Source of the DNA: Dromiciops gliroides
Lineage: Eukaryota; Chordata; Mammalia; Microbiotheria; Microbiotheriidae
DNA length: 64,000 nt
Direction of reading: 5' to 3'
Assembly (NCBI RefSeq): GCF_019393635.1
Contig: NC_057863.1
Location: 644,401,306 to 644,465,305 of the forward strand
Positions 33,854 through 44,334 of the stretch are shown one piece after another (position 1 is the first letter of the stretch; every line of letters begins with the position of its first letter). Made by a program: the position numbers and the translations under genes. The notes beneath the pieces are model-generated. The model made no database searches and was not told the origin of the DNA. It saw only the letters and a list, made by a program, of their open reading frames with translations.

Positions 33854-36800
33854 ATAGCCTATATCAGATTACCTGCTGTCTAGGGGAGGAGGGAGGGAGA
33901 AAAATCTGAAATTGTAAAGCTTGTATAAACAGAAGTTGAGAACTATCTTTACATGTAACAGAAAAAAAATAAAATACTTTATTAATTAAAAAAAAAGTTC
34001 TGAGGGTCTAAGTAGACTGCCAGCACGAGCAGGGACAGGACAGTCCCCAGACTCCAAAGTAATTGAATTTTAAACTGTATCTGGTAAGAAAAGCCTAGTT
34101 CCTGATACATGAGCGATGATCCTCACTCTGCCTTGCCCCAATAAGGGTACATCTGGGGGACATAGACTGGAGATTCTAGGCATCACAGTTTAGGAAGAAC
34201 ATTGACAAGCTAGATTGCATCTAGCAGAGGGCAGTCAGGGTGGGAAAGGGTCTTGAGTCCATGCTGGGAGTGTGTAGCTTGGAGAAGAGAACACTCAGGG
34301 GGAACATGAGAGTGCTCTTTAAACATTTACTGGATTGTCCTCTGGCAGAGGGATTAGACTTATTCTGATTGGCCCCTGAGAACAGAACTAGGGTTTCAAG
34401 AAGATAGATTAAAGCTGGGTGGCACCCTAGAGTCCATGAAGTCCACAAAGTCAGGAGGTATCAGAGGCAGGATTTGAATGCTGATCTTCCCAACTCCAAA
34501 GTCTGCACTCTTTCCACTCAGCTATGGGGTTTGAGCACCACAGGGTTACCTTCAACCATCTTTGTCCCATCTGCTCAGAAAATGTTTCCAGGGTGTGGCT
34601 GCTGTGCATGCTGCAGCTTCTTGGAGCCACAGGGTGAGAGCTGAGGGGTAGAGAGTCAGCAAAGGTAGATGAGCAGCTCTGAAGAGGGCTCTGAAAGCCC
34701 TCACACCAGAAGTGCTAGTTCTGGAACACTTCATACACCCTTAGAGGTCAGCTAGTGTCAGATGCAAGGGAGAAGAAATCACGAGAATCAGAGGTAGAAA
34801 GAACAGCAGCCAATTTAGTGGGAGAAAATATAGTTGAGGTTGACCTTGTCCATGGTCCTGAAATCTTAGGACCCACCCACCTTTTGTGGCTCTGATGGCC
34901 TCAACAAGGAAGCCAGCTTCTTCTTGGATGCGCTCCTCAATGCCTCTCTTGCCCATGCCAAAGTCTCTGAGGGTGGTGATGGAGAATCTTCGGAGCTTCC
35001 TTGACCTCTCCCCATTACTTAAGGCCACACCTGGGCAGGAGCAAGAAGGAGGGAATGGGCTCATGCAGAGCTGGAAAGAAACAAGAGGTGGGCATCCAGG
35101 GAGAGCCAAGGAGAGAGACAGAAACAAGGAGAGGTAGAGAGAAAGAGAGCTAAGGAAGACAGGGTGAGGAAGAGATTGGAAAACAGGGAGAAACAGAGAG
35201 TAACGGAAAGGGAAAGAAAGGGAGATAAGAAGGAGCGGAGAGATAGAGAGAAAGGGAAATGTGGGAAGGAAGTTCGAGATTGAATGAAGGGGAAGATCAT
35301 GTAACAAGGAGAGACAGAGAGTTGGATATAGGTAAACAATGAGAGAGAATCAATGGAAAGAGGGGAGATAGGAAGTGATACAAAGAAATACAGGGAAAGA
35401 TTGGGCAGATGAGGAGATGGAGTCAAAGAAGGAGATGAGGAAAGATGGGGGAGGGAATAGGAAGGCAGTCAGAGAAAGAGAGATGGAGGCATATACATAT
35501 AAGGAGAAAGAGTGAGATATGGTGAATCAAGGACAGAGGGAAACAGAGAAAGATGGGAGATATGGAGAGACAGTGAGAGTCAGAGGAACAGGGAAAGATT
35601 GGGAGTGAGGAAAAGCCACCAAGAGATATATGGAAAGGCTGGGGATATTAGCATACTGCAAAAGAAAGATAAATGGAGAGATAGAAGGAGATGGTGATTT
35701 GAGAAGAGATGGAGGAAATGAGAGACAAATGCAGAGACAAAGAGGGCTAGAGGAAATAGGAGAAGCAGAAAGATAAAATGTGGGGTATATAAAAATGGGG
35801 AAAGAAGACTAGGCAAAGAGAGATGGAATGATAGTGAGAAAGAAAGGTGCAGAGACACATGGGATGGAGAGAAAGGGAGAGAGATAGAGAGAAAGGAAGA
35901 GAAATGGGGAGACAGAGATGGAGGAACAGAGAAAGAGACAAAAGGAGCTGGTGGTTGAGGGAAGCAATGATAGAGTGAGGGAGGAGAGGGCACAGAAGAT
36001 AGTCGTTCATGGAGGAACCCTGGCTGGCAGCCTTGAGAAGGCCACATTGACCCTAGGGGATTTATGTATGTGTTCTTGCCCATTTACTCACCAAATTCAT
36101 CAATGAGCCAGCTGAAGGTGGCGAGCTTCCCTCGACCAGAGAACTCCTCTGCTTGATCAACCAGTGCCTCTTTAATGGCTTCATACCCAGTCAGGACTAT
36201 GAAGGTCCTGGGCCCCAGGTGCACTGTGAACACAGGCCCATATTCTTCCCCAATCTGGAGCATATGGAGAAGTAAGAATAAGCAGTTTTGCCTCTGAACC
36301 CCATGATTCCCTCCTTCTTAATCTTCTATCCCAAAAGATAACTCAACCATCATCTCTCTGCAGCATTTGAAAAAAAATTTCTAATTTTGACTTAGTCATC
36401 AGTAACAAACACATACATTTCAGACACAGAGGACAAAGAAGACTCTTGTGAACCCCTGTTGTACACTGCTTATTTATTTTGTAAATAAATAAATTTATAT
36501 AGATATGTCTACATCAATGTATAGCTGTAGATATATCTCAAAATAGATATCACCATATAGACATATTCCTATCCATATCTCTATCTTTTTTTGAGAGGCT
36601 GGGTGGTGTATAGGATGCTAGCCTAGGAGTCAGGGAGATCTGGTTTCAAATCTCTCCTCAAACACTTATTAGTTGCGTGACCCTGAGCAAGTCACTTCAT
36701 CTCTGCCTCAGTTCCCTCATCTGTAAAATGAAGAGTTTGGACTCAATGGCCTATCACATTCTTTCCATCTCTAAATCTATGAACCCATAATCTTAAGTTT

Positions 36801-39800
36801 AACAAGTTAATAACAAAATTGCTTATTTTTACTCTTTTGTTCTTTTTTTCTATGACAAGGCAATAGGTATTTATTTATTACACACCAATTGTTTCCAGAC
36901 ACTGTGCTAAACAATGGGATTAGAAAGAAAGAGGGTGGGGGCAGCTAGGCAGTGGATAGAGCACCAGCCCTGGAGTCAGGAGGACCTGAGTTCCAATTTG
37001 GCCTCAGATACTGGACACTTACTAGCTGTGTCACCCTGGGCTAGTCCCTTAACCCTCATTTCCCAACAAAAAACAAACGAAAACAAAAACAAAACAAAAA
37101 GTAGAAAGACACTTGGACTTTAATCAATGAGATCAGACATACCTGATAAGTGCCCTAATGAGTTCCCTAGCAGTAGCTAACCAGATATCCATTTGAGACA
37201 ATTGTCTCTAATTTGGACATACTTTTTCAGCCAGTATGAGGTACTGAAAAAGCGGCTTAGGTATACTTACATTTAAATATTAGTTTATTCAAGATGTTAT
37301 ATGAAAAGAGCCCTATTATTGTACAAACCCTTTATGGTCCTTTGGTGTTTTACCATCTGAACTAAGATAGTGTGGTCTGCCTGTACTAGATTTTGAGTAA
37401 ATCTCAGGTAAGTCAGCCTTGTAATCTTGTACAAGCAATCAGCAAGAGTACTTTAAGCACATGCTCCATGTTAGACATACTGATTCATGCTGTGGATACA
37501 CAAACAAGAGTAAAACAGTTCTTGCCCTCAAGGAAACTGCATTCTTTTCACAGTGTGATTATCTGTGAAACAAGGGAGTTTTTAAAAATGATGTCTATAA
37601 TCCTATCTACTTCCAAGTCCTCTGACAATATGGACTATCTCTTTTTTCCTTAATCTCAGGAGAGGATCAACTCGAGATTTATTGTTTAAATGTGAAAATT
37701 GCGTTAAAAATATACTGATAGGAAGGAAGGAAGGAAGGAAGGAAGGAAGGAAGGAAGGAAGGAAGGAAGGAAGGAAGGAAGGAAGGAAGGAAGGAAGGAA
37801 GGAAGGAAGGAAGGAAGGAAGGAAGACAAAGACAGTCTCTGAGCTCAAAGACCTCACAGTCGAATGGGGAAGACAATGTATTAGCAACTAGGTAGAAACA
37901 AGCTCTAGACAGGATCCAGGGAAGCTGAGGAACAGAGGGAAGGCCCTGGCATGACTGGGGATCTCTTGCTGAAGGTGAAATCTTAGCTGAGCCCTGAGGG
38001 AGCCAGGGACTTCAGGAAGAGAATTTTAAAATGCATTTAAAATGTCTTTTTGATGCTCTTTCTGAGAGGGGGGACAGCATATTTTTTCTAAGCCCCTTCC
38101 ATATAGTGGGCTTCCTGAAACAATTCTGCAGAGTCAGGAGAGGCTATTGAACCCAGTGGCTGCAGCAGAGAAGATGTCTGATGCTGCACGTCTAGTGCCC
38201 ATGTTCTGCCAAGAGATCTCCCTGGCCCCTCAGCTCTCCATCTCCCACCCTCTCCCTCTGGCCCCCAGGCTTGGCCCCCAGACTTCTTAGCCTCCTCTGT
38301 ACCTCCCCCCAATCCCTCTCTTGCAGCCAGCTGTGCCCTTCCCTCTCCACAAAAAGGTTATCTGCTTTTCTTGGAGACTCTTTCCAAAAAGATCATAAAA
38401 CAGCCATGAGAGACCATCTAACCCAACCTGTCATGTTGAAGAGAGGGAAAGTGAGGACTAGAGAGAGAGGAAAGGCTCTTCCTCAAATAAATAGCAAGAA
38501 GCGGAGACTTTTCTGCCTCCATCTCTCTTTCTTCATTTGTCCTTGTCTCAGACCCTCCCAGACTCTCCCTCCAGCCACCCTGGAACCTGCTTATGCATGT
38601 GGGAGACATGTCTCTGTATCTCTTGCTCTTTGGGGTTATGTGTCATCATCTCTGTCTCCGTTTTTTCTTTTCCGCTGTGGTAAAATATGAAAGTTTTTAA
38701 CAGTCGGTTAGGATAACTGAAAGACGCCAGTTTTTCAAGGACCACCCTTTTGGGGAGGAGATGAACAGTCTGCCTGCTGGGCATGTCAGACTGCCTGCCG
38801 GGCTCTTGACTTCCGGGGTGGAGAGAACGGGAGTAAGCCTTTTTGCCTGCTTGGCGGGACTCCTGAGGGCGCGGCACAGACGGTCTCTCTCTCTCCAAAG
38901 GTGGCCTTTTCGGTTTGGTGAGTTTTTATAAGGAATATAGACTAAGCCTAGATTTAAGACGATTTGTATTGTATTTCTATTTTCCTATCCTTCTAATCAA
39001 CAACACCTTATATACAATAAAGGCTCTATCTAGAAAACCAGAAGCTTCTTCCATTTACTAGTCTGGGAGATAAATTAAGGGAAAAGTTAAGTAGGGGAGA
39101 TTTATGATCTAATATCCAATTTTAATCTCACAGTTTTTATCTCACTCAGTTGAATTCACCTGTGGCCTAGCACAATCACTGGCTGTCTCAGAACCATGAG
39201 ATATGGTATGATAACCTTTCCATAACATTTTCAGGTGTCATGAACACATACTAAATTTGACTTTGATCCAGACACATGGTGGTAAAAAGTGTTACTGATT
39301 GCAAAACTACCTCAACCCTCTATTGGAAGTCTGAGGATATAAAGAAGGGAATGTAATGGAATTTATTAATTTGATCATTGACAATGCTATGCTAAGGTTT
39401 AGTAAAAAATACAGCAATTCAAACAGTTAAAGAAGATAATCCAGCTTTCCAGACCAGAGTCCAGAGTCCAGAATCCAGACCAGAGTCCAGAGTCCAGAAT
39501 CCAGACCAGAGTCCAGAATCCAGTTTTCCAGACCAGAATCCAGTTTCCTCCTGATGACATCTTACCACTTCAAGAAGACAAGAGAACTCAGAGACTTTAT
39601 ATGAACTGTTTTGCTTTATTAGCTTTTACTATCTCCTTTCTGTTATAATATATACTATCTGTAACATGTACTCTCTGCAGAGGCTCTCCCTTTGCAAGAC
39701 TAATGTCAAAGCGTCGGTTCATGAGGAAAAAAAAAATCGCCCCTCTGGACAAAACTTTCCTCTCTTCCTTTTATGTATTGTTGTTCGCATATTATTAGTC

Positions 39801-40545
39801 AGCAAAAGTTATTATATTCTTTTTACTGTTCCATCAAGGAAACATTCCGTTTCTTGAGGAAGCAAAGGGGGGAAATGTGGTAAAATATGAAAGTTTTTAA
39901 CAGTCGGTTAGGATAACTGAAAGACGCCAGTTTTTCAAGGACCACCCTTTTGGGGAGGAGATGAACAGTCTGCCTGCTGGGCATGTCAGACTGCCTGCCG
40001 GGCTCTTGACTTCCGGGGTGGAGAGAACGGGAGTAAGCCTTTTTGCCTGCTTGGCGGGACTCCTGAGGGCGCGGCACAGATGGTCTCTCTCTCTCCAAAG
40101 GTGGCCTTTTCGGTTTGGTGAGTTTTTATAAGGAATATAGACTAAGCCTAGATTTAAGACGATTTGTATTGTATTTCTATTTTCCTATCCTTCTAATCAA
40201 CAACACCTTATATACAATAAAGGCTCTATCTAGAAAACCAGAAGCTTCTTCCATTTACTAGTCTGGGAGATAAATTAAGGGAAAAGTTAAGTAGGGGAGA
40301 TTTATGATCTAATATCCAATTTTAATCTCACACCGCTAATTTGATCATCTGTGTCTCCCTGCCTATCTGGCTGTCATTTCCTATGTCCCTGCTTCTGAGT
40401 ATCTTTCTTTGTGTGTTTCTGATGTACCCTTGTGAGTCTGTCTCTGTCACTGACTTTCTGTGTGCCTCTTTCCTCCTCCTGTGTCTCCCTGTTAATTTGT
40501 CTTTTGGTCTCCCTGTCTTTGCTCCTCTGGGTGTCTTTGTCTATG

Positions 40546-40615
<70 letters not shown>

Positions 40616-40891
40616 TGCTCTTTGAGTCTCTGTCAGTCTCTGTGTTTCTCTGTCCTCTGTCTCAGTCTCTCCATGTTTTCCCTCTTGTCCCCAGCTCCCC
40701 AGCCCCAGTACCTTCATGAGGGAGTCAAACATTTCCTCAGTGTTGAGCTGCAGGTAGTTGCCAATGAAAGGCAGGGGGGTGGGCCCAGGGGGGAGTCTGC
40801 TGCAGACCTTCCTCTGTCTCCACACAGAGAGCACCATCAGGGCTGAGAGGCAAAGGAATAGGGCCCCCAGCAGCAGCCCGGAGGCCAGCAT
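21298..40891 (-). CDS. CYP2A: Cytochrome P450 2A-like gene, copy C, nine exons, intact with altered active site
   Basis: Second intact CYP2A paralogue. Exons, in transcript order: 40891-40712, 36254-36092, 35030-34881, 25388-25228, 24768-24592, 23373-23232, 22909-22722, 22258-22117, 21482-21298. Lengths equal those of copy D, all splice junctions are GT-AG, and the frame is open for 495 residues. The ER anchor ([13 protein letters not shown]), I-helix [10 protein letters not shown]-helix EIQR and heme loop [12 protein letters not shown] with Cys439 are present. Using CYP2A6 numbering, F107, N297 and F480 are kept, but F111 is Ile, V117 is Ala, F118 is Leu, F209 is Leu, I300 is Phe and I366 is Asn. 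Catalysis should therefore be preserved while the pocket is less aromatic, so substrate range probably differs from copy D (inference). The gene is stretched to 19.6 kb by a full-length-type L1 in intron 3 and a young provirus in intron 1. Intron 8 (634 bp) is about 1.1 kb shorter than in copies B and D. Confidence 0.93.
22300..22560 (+). repeat. Purine-rich tract, intron 7 of copy C
   Basis: GAGA/GGGA sequence; counterparts are at 15470-15680 (copy B) and 46430-46690 (copy D). Confidence 0.85.
23081..23137 (+). repeat. (GT)n repeat, intron 6 of copy C
   Basis: About 28 GT units. The same site has shorter runs in copies B (16655-16689) and D (47301-47332). Confidence 0.97.
26030..26690. repeat. 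Old interspersed repeat, RTE-LINE-like
   Basis: The block begins GTTGTTGTCCTGTG and runs through a run of short conserved phrases. Shorter diverged copies of its first 100-250 bp occur at 10963-11200, 42455-42650 and 56045-56300. From memory it resembles a marsupial RTE-type LINE; a repeat-library search would confirm this. Confidence 0.4.
26933..26946 (+). promoter_or_regulatory. YY1-like motif at the L1 5' end
   Basis: GCCAAGATGGCGG at the first bases of the L1. In primate L1 the same motif near +20 binds YY1 and sets the start site; a similar role here is inferred. The other L1 5' ends in the window have variants of it (18150, 60737-60750, 60836). Confidence 0.5.
27506..28602 (+). pseudogene. 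L1 ORF1 protein, one frameshift
   Basis: RNA-binding chaperone of the L1 ribonucleoprotein. It starts [14 protein letters not shown], followed by a Lys/Glu-rich coiled coil, then the RNA-recognition-like domain ([23 protein letters not shown]) and the C-terminal domain ending ELNRKFDLN. The frame changes near 27840-27850, inside the coiled coil. There, a block of about 60 bp ([17 protein letters not shown], then LTEENIALK) is repeated two to three times. Confidence 0.9.
29188..33473 (+). pseudogene. L1 ORF2 endonuclease/reverse transcriptase, disrupted
   Basis: Endonuclease domain from [17 protein letters not shown] (29188), with the catalytic Glu in LQETHL and the metal/DNA motif GDLNPPLS found only after the LTR insertion (29588-30137). 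It resumes with FSDHDAIK near the end of the endonuclease. The reverse transcriptase has [10 protein letters not shown], the GFIPG segment, [24 protein letters not shown] and the active-site FADDMMVYL near 31822. The C-terminal Cys-rich segment reads CWRSCGKIG...HCWWSC. Frameshifts lie near 30340, 30950, 31265 and 32335. A recent but inactive copy. Confidence 0.92.
29588..30137 (+). repeat. Solo LTR (ERV2-type family) inside L1 ORF2
   Basis: TGTGGTAAAAAG to TCTCACA, 550 bp. It has the same ends and AATAAA context as the ERV2 LTR, but is about 90 bp longer and diverged. It separates the first part of the L1 endonuclease from the GDLN motif. A clean 4-bp duplication is not evident (TTAG versus ACAG). 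Confidence 0.85.
33799..33856 (+). repeat. (TA)n(TG)n repeat in the L1 3' UTR
   Basis: Alternating TA, then TG dinucleotides, between ORF2 and the A tail. Confidence 0.9.
34007..34880. other. Remainder of intron 3 of copy C
   Basis: No gene or young repeat seen; resumes the sequence interrupted by the L1. 34550-34740 matches 51000-51170 in intron 3 of copy D. Confidence 0.6.
35080..35960 (+). repeat. Purine-rich tract, intron 2 of copy C
   Basis: Nearly 900 bp of GAGA/GGAA-type sequence, pyrimidine-rich on the transcribed sense strand. Open frames in it are composition artefacts. Confidence 0.85.
36595..36765 (+). repeat. MIR-like element in intron 1 of copy C
   Basis: TGGTTTCAAATCTC, GTGACCCTGAGCAAGTCACTT and CCTCATCTGTAAAATG are in the canonical MIR order. 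The beginning of the same element survives at 8322-8380 in copy A, and a fuller copy at 53230-53385 in copy D. Confidence 0.75.
36936..37100 (+). repeat. WSINE1-like SINE in intron 1 of copy C
   Basis: Plus-strand copy with a small deletion in the head (GGCAGCTAGGCAGTGG) and an AAAC-rich tail. Confidence 0.85.
37721..37825 (+). repeat. (GGAA)n microsatellite
   Basis: About 26 uninterrupted GGAA units in intron 1 of copy C, absent from copies A and D. Confidence 0.98.
38676..39132 (+). repeat. 5' LTR of ERV2
   Basis: TGTGGTAAAA to CTCACA, 457 bp, with an AATAAA near 39016 (ACAATAAAGG). The sequence family differs from the ERV1 LTR. Confidence 0.92.
39455..39545 (+). repeat. Short minisatellite inside ERV2
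   Basis: Tandem units built from CCAGAGTCCAGA and ATCCAGACCAGA, present about three times. ERV1 has only one such unit at the same place (5035-5055), so the array expanded in the ERV2 lineage. Confidence 0.75.
39876..40332 (+). repeat. 3' LTR of ERV2
   Basis: Same length as the 5' LTR and offset by exactly 1200 bp; one base difference was seen by eye. Confidence 0.92.
40546..40611 (+). repeat. (CT)n repeat, intron 1 of copy C
   Basis: About 32 CT units, 101 bp from the exon 1 splice donor. Confidence 0.97.
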
Positions 40892-40985
40892 AGTGGAGGT
40901 GGCAGAAGGCTGACTGCAGTGTTGTCTGGGGTTTGGGAAGATGCTGAGCCAGGCCTGGGGTCCAGATAGGGCTGGTCTTGTCCTG

Positions 40986-40994
40986 CCTTTTATG
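40986..40994 (-). promoter_or_regulatory. TATA-like box of CYP2A copy C
   Basis: CATAAAAGG on the minus strand, about 95-103 bp upstream of the copy C ATG. It is conserved with copies A and D. Confidence 0.6.
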
Positions 40995-41159
40995 CCTGGG
41001 GGTGGAGGTTGTCTCTTGGCACGGATCCTGGCTCCCTTATGTAACTTTCTCAGTTCCAAGTCCTTCCTCCCCTGAGCCCCAGGACTGCCCAACTCGGAGG
41101 GCCAGAGAGGGAGAAGGATTGAGTGCAATGGGGACTCAGAAACTTGTGGTTCCCTGGGG

Positions 41160-44100
41160 ATAAAACTAGAAATAGGGGAGGTTTAAAGAGGTGTAATAGC
41201 CCAGACATGGTGTTGGGGTCTCAGAACTCAATGATAGCAGTTTGACAAGTATCTAGTAATAGACATTTAAGGACAGGGTGTCTTAAGACTTGAGGATGAG
41301 GAAATGGGGGGAACTAGGGAGAGCACCGAATAGATCCTTAATGGCTGTCACCTCAAGTAAGTCCCTCCCTCTCTCTGGGACATCCATTTCTCCTTTGTAT
41401 GAGGAGAGAACTGTATCAGATGAGCCCTGAGGACCGACCCCCTCAGGGGGATGTTCTCAGTGCCTCTGGAGCATGGGATACTGTACCTATTGTTAACCAA
41501 GTATTCCTTTAAGGATAAATCTTCATGACAAACCAAGAACTGATCCAAACATGACACAAAAAATCTCTCACCCAAACCCCCTTATGAGAAGAACTATTTC
41601 TATCTTGATCTAATTAGGTAGTTACAGGGGGATAATTATTAGCTCTAAGGATTCAGAATTGAGATTCTCTACCCTGGGGGTACTTTAATCTTTAGCCTCA
41701 GTTTTGTTCTTTGCTTTGAAATTTTTATAAATATTTTTGGCGATAGACTTAACAATTACCCACAAATGCAAACATTTCTGACCTCTTGGTCTTGCTGAGG
41801 AAGAAGCTGAGAGGTGAAGTTCAGACAGTTGGCCAGTGACAAAGCTGGGATTTGAACCCAGGTCACCTAGGAAGAGGCCATGGACAGCACCCCAGATTGG
41901 GTACCTATGAAATCTGCCTCTGGGCGGCAGTTTGGGGGAGGAGAGAGAGAGCACAGTTGGCAAACAGTAGTAAATAAATTGTGATATTTTTAGGGAGATG
42001 CAGGGAAAGGCAGGTTAATTGGAATTGACAATTATGTTACCTGGGCTGACCCTAGTCCCAATGGCTCTTCTTCCCCTCCCCATCTAGGGCTAGCCATGGC
42101 TACCTCCTCTCTAAGCTCATAACCTAGCACAGCTCAGGGGTTAGGGAGAAGGCTGGGAAATCAGGACAATCTTTCTTAAGGCTCCTTTTGGTAAGAGGGG
42201 GCCAGGATGGGTGTGGGCAGGGAAAGGATCTCTAAGGGATTCCCAGAACGATTGTTAAATTTCTGGTTTCAGTGTTTATACCTTAGCTATAAATGAAGGC
42301 CACATACTAGAGCTTGATTCATTGTATTGTTTTTAATGTAGAATTAAGAAAGTATTAATAATTCAAAGCAAATTTAAAAGTATGTGTGCATACATCCTCT
42401 CACTCTGCTCTTTCCCCACCTTAAATAATTAACATTCTGCTCCAACATTGCACAATGGTTGATTAATCAGTTGTTGGCCTTCCCTCTTGACAAGGCCCAA
42501 AATAACATCACTATGTTGGGGTCAAGGTACATTGTGTCCGACTAATCAGACAAATATGATCTGAGGACCTTGACATTGAGGTGATACTGTGATTTTCAAT
42601 GAATTGGATTTAATGAGGTCACCAACCCCATTCTGTCCTCCATTGGAGTCCAGTGGCAAGATTTACATCAGAAAGACTGGCGATGGTGCTTAGTGCTTAA
42701 GCCAATTGAGGTTAAGTGACTTGCTGCAGGTCATACAGCTAGAAAGTATCTGGGGTGAGATTTGAACTCAGGTCCTCCTGACTTCAAGACTAGTGCTAAA
42801 TTAATTTTTAAAAAAATAATAGTTCAGGATTTAATATTTACATATATTATTTTTTGTCATGGATTCTTCCTGTCATTCCAAGTAGTCAAGCTTTTTGTGT
42901 ATCCCAATTCTGTTATCCAATTGGTTAGCTCTCTATCCCAGAGTAGTGTCCTCTGCATTTCTGAGGTTTTCTGTGCCTTCATCCAAGTCATGGATGAACA
43001 TGTTGAATGGTACAGTGACAAGAACAAAGTCCCAGGGCACTCCAATGGAGACCTCCTTCTAAGTTGACTTGTGCCTATTAATGACTATTCTTTGTGTCCA
43101 AGTATTCACAGAACCATGGGACCATAGATTTTGAGATGGAGAGGACCTCTGAGGTCATTGATTCCAACCTTTTCTATTGACAGATGAGAAGCCCAGAGAG
43201 GGGAAGTGACTTACCAAGGGTTGGATAGCTACCAAGTATTGGAGGGAGCATTTGAACTCCGGTCTTCCCAATTCCAAGCATTATGCTCAACCCACCCCAC
43301 CACCCTACCTCTAACCCACAGTTGAGTCTACCTGACTGCTCTCTCACCTAATCCACTTCTCTCTTTCCCTGTATTATCCCTATTAGGAGTCATCCCCTCA
43401 TCCATCTTGCTTCTACATTTCACCTGACTTCCCCTTGGCCTTGGGTAAATACCTTCCACTCTCTTGGTTTCAGTTTTCCTATTCTGTGATGTTTCGCATG
43501 TTTGCTGCTAAATATTCATGGCCTCTTTTTTGCTAGTAGTAGTAATAAGAAAACTAGAGACATAGAGGTCAAGATAGAGACATAGAAAGTTATAGAGAGA
43601 AAGACATAGGGAAAGAGAGCTAGAGAGGAAGAGAGACAGACAATGATATGAACAGGCTCAGAGACTTTAATTTGTGGACTGAAAGAGAGACACAGAAAAG
43701 AGGACAGGAAACAAAAGAAAGAGAGAAAAAGTCAGAGACAGAGAGATGGAGGGACAGAGACCTGGGCAGAACTGGCCACAAGGGGGAAAAGAAGTCTTTC
43801 ATTTGTGAGCCAAGAGTCCTCAGAGCCTGTCCCAGCTTTGCCCTTTACTCTCTGTGTGTCCTGAGACAAGTAGTGGGAGAAGCATCAGAATGAGAATCAA
43901 GCAGTCTAGACCTAGAGGGGACCTCAGAGGCCATCTAGCAAACCCTGGTTGTGAGTCCAATAAAGAGAGAAAAGTGACTTGTCCAAAGTCACATAGCTCA
44001 TGTGCCACAGGCAAGATTGGAACCCAGGTCCTCTGACTCCAAAACCAGCAGTCTTTCAAATGTGCCTCATCAGTGTAAAGCCAGGCTCTACCATTGCCTT

Positions 44101-44253
44101 GGTGTGACCTTGGGGCAATTCTCATCCCCTCTGGGAGCTTCAGTTACCTCAAGAGTAAGCTGAGGAGATTGGAATCAGTGACCTCAGAGGCGCCCAGGCT
44201 CAGGTTCCAGGAGCCAAGCAGAGTAGCAGAGGCAGTTGGCTGGGGGCTCAGAC
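41160..44253. other. Duplicated intergenic block between copies C and D
   Basis: Colinear with 9377-13097 but without the four young SINEs. No coding gene is seen; short open frames such as 42762-43067 have no counterpart frame in the paralogous block. Confidence 0.85.
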
Positions 44254-44259
44254 TTTATT
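44254..44259 (-). terminator. Polyadenylation signal of CYP2A copy D
   Basis: AATAAA on the minus strand about 76 bp after the stop codon. The motif and surroundings are repeated at the same distance in copies B and C, giving a short 3' UTR. Confidence 0.7.
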
Positions 44260-44334
44260 AATACATCCTCTGCCATCCCACCCCAGAGTTGCTCAGGCTC
44301 CTCCTGCTTCAGCTGTGGCTGCCTGGGCTCAGCT

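Larger units (their letters stand above)
26926..33991 (+). mobile_element. Full-length-type LINE-1 in intron 3 of CYP2A copy C
   Basis: Runs from a GGGGCAGAGCCAAGATGGCGG leader to an A-rich tail, flanked by a perfect 15-bp target duplication AAAAAGTTCTGAGGG (26911-26925 and 33992-34006). It contains a 5' UTR, ORF1, a spacer of about 590 bp, ORF2 and a short 3' UTR with a TA/TG repeat. ORF1 has one frameshift; ORF2 has a solo LTR and several frameshifts, so the copy is dead. It is antisense to the CYP2A gene. Confidence 0.93.
38676..40332 (+). mobile_element. Small non-autonomous endogenous retrovirus (ERV2) with near-identical LTRs
   Basis: LTR 38676-39132, internal 39133-39875, LTR 39876-40332, with a perfect 4-bp target duplication CCGC on both sides. 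The two 457-bp LTRs appear to differ at one base (C at 38881, T at 40081). The internal region begins directly with sequence matching the 3' part of ERV1 (from about 4373), has no primer-binding site next to the 5' LTR that I can recognise, no gag, pol or env, and ends in the polypurine tract AAAGGGGGGAAA. It lies in intron 1 of CYP2A copy C in antisense orientation. Mobilisation must have used proteins from another element. Confidence 0.92.

Noticed and set aside
37603..37891. Open frames with FLPS or GRKE repeats
   Set aside because: Translation of the (GGAA)n microsatellite in different frames.
38271..38690. 139-codon plus-strand open frame
   Set aside because: Lies in intron 1 of copy C opposite to the gene; the matching region of copy D (53800-54180) does not keep the frame.
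39455..39545. CRISPR-like short repeats
   Set aside because: Units are adjacent without spacers; a minisatellite within a provirus in vertebrate DNA.
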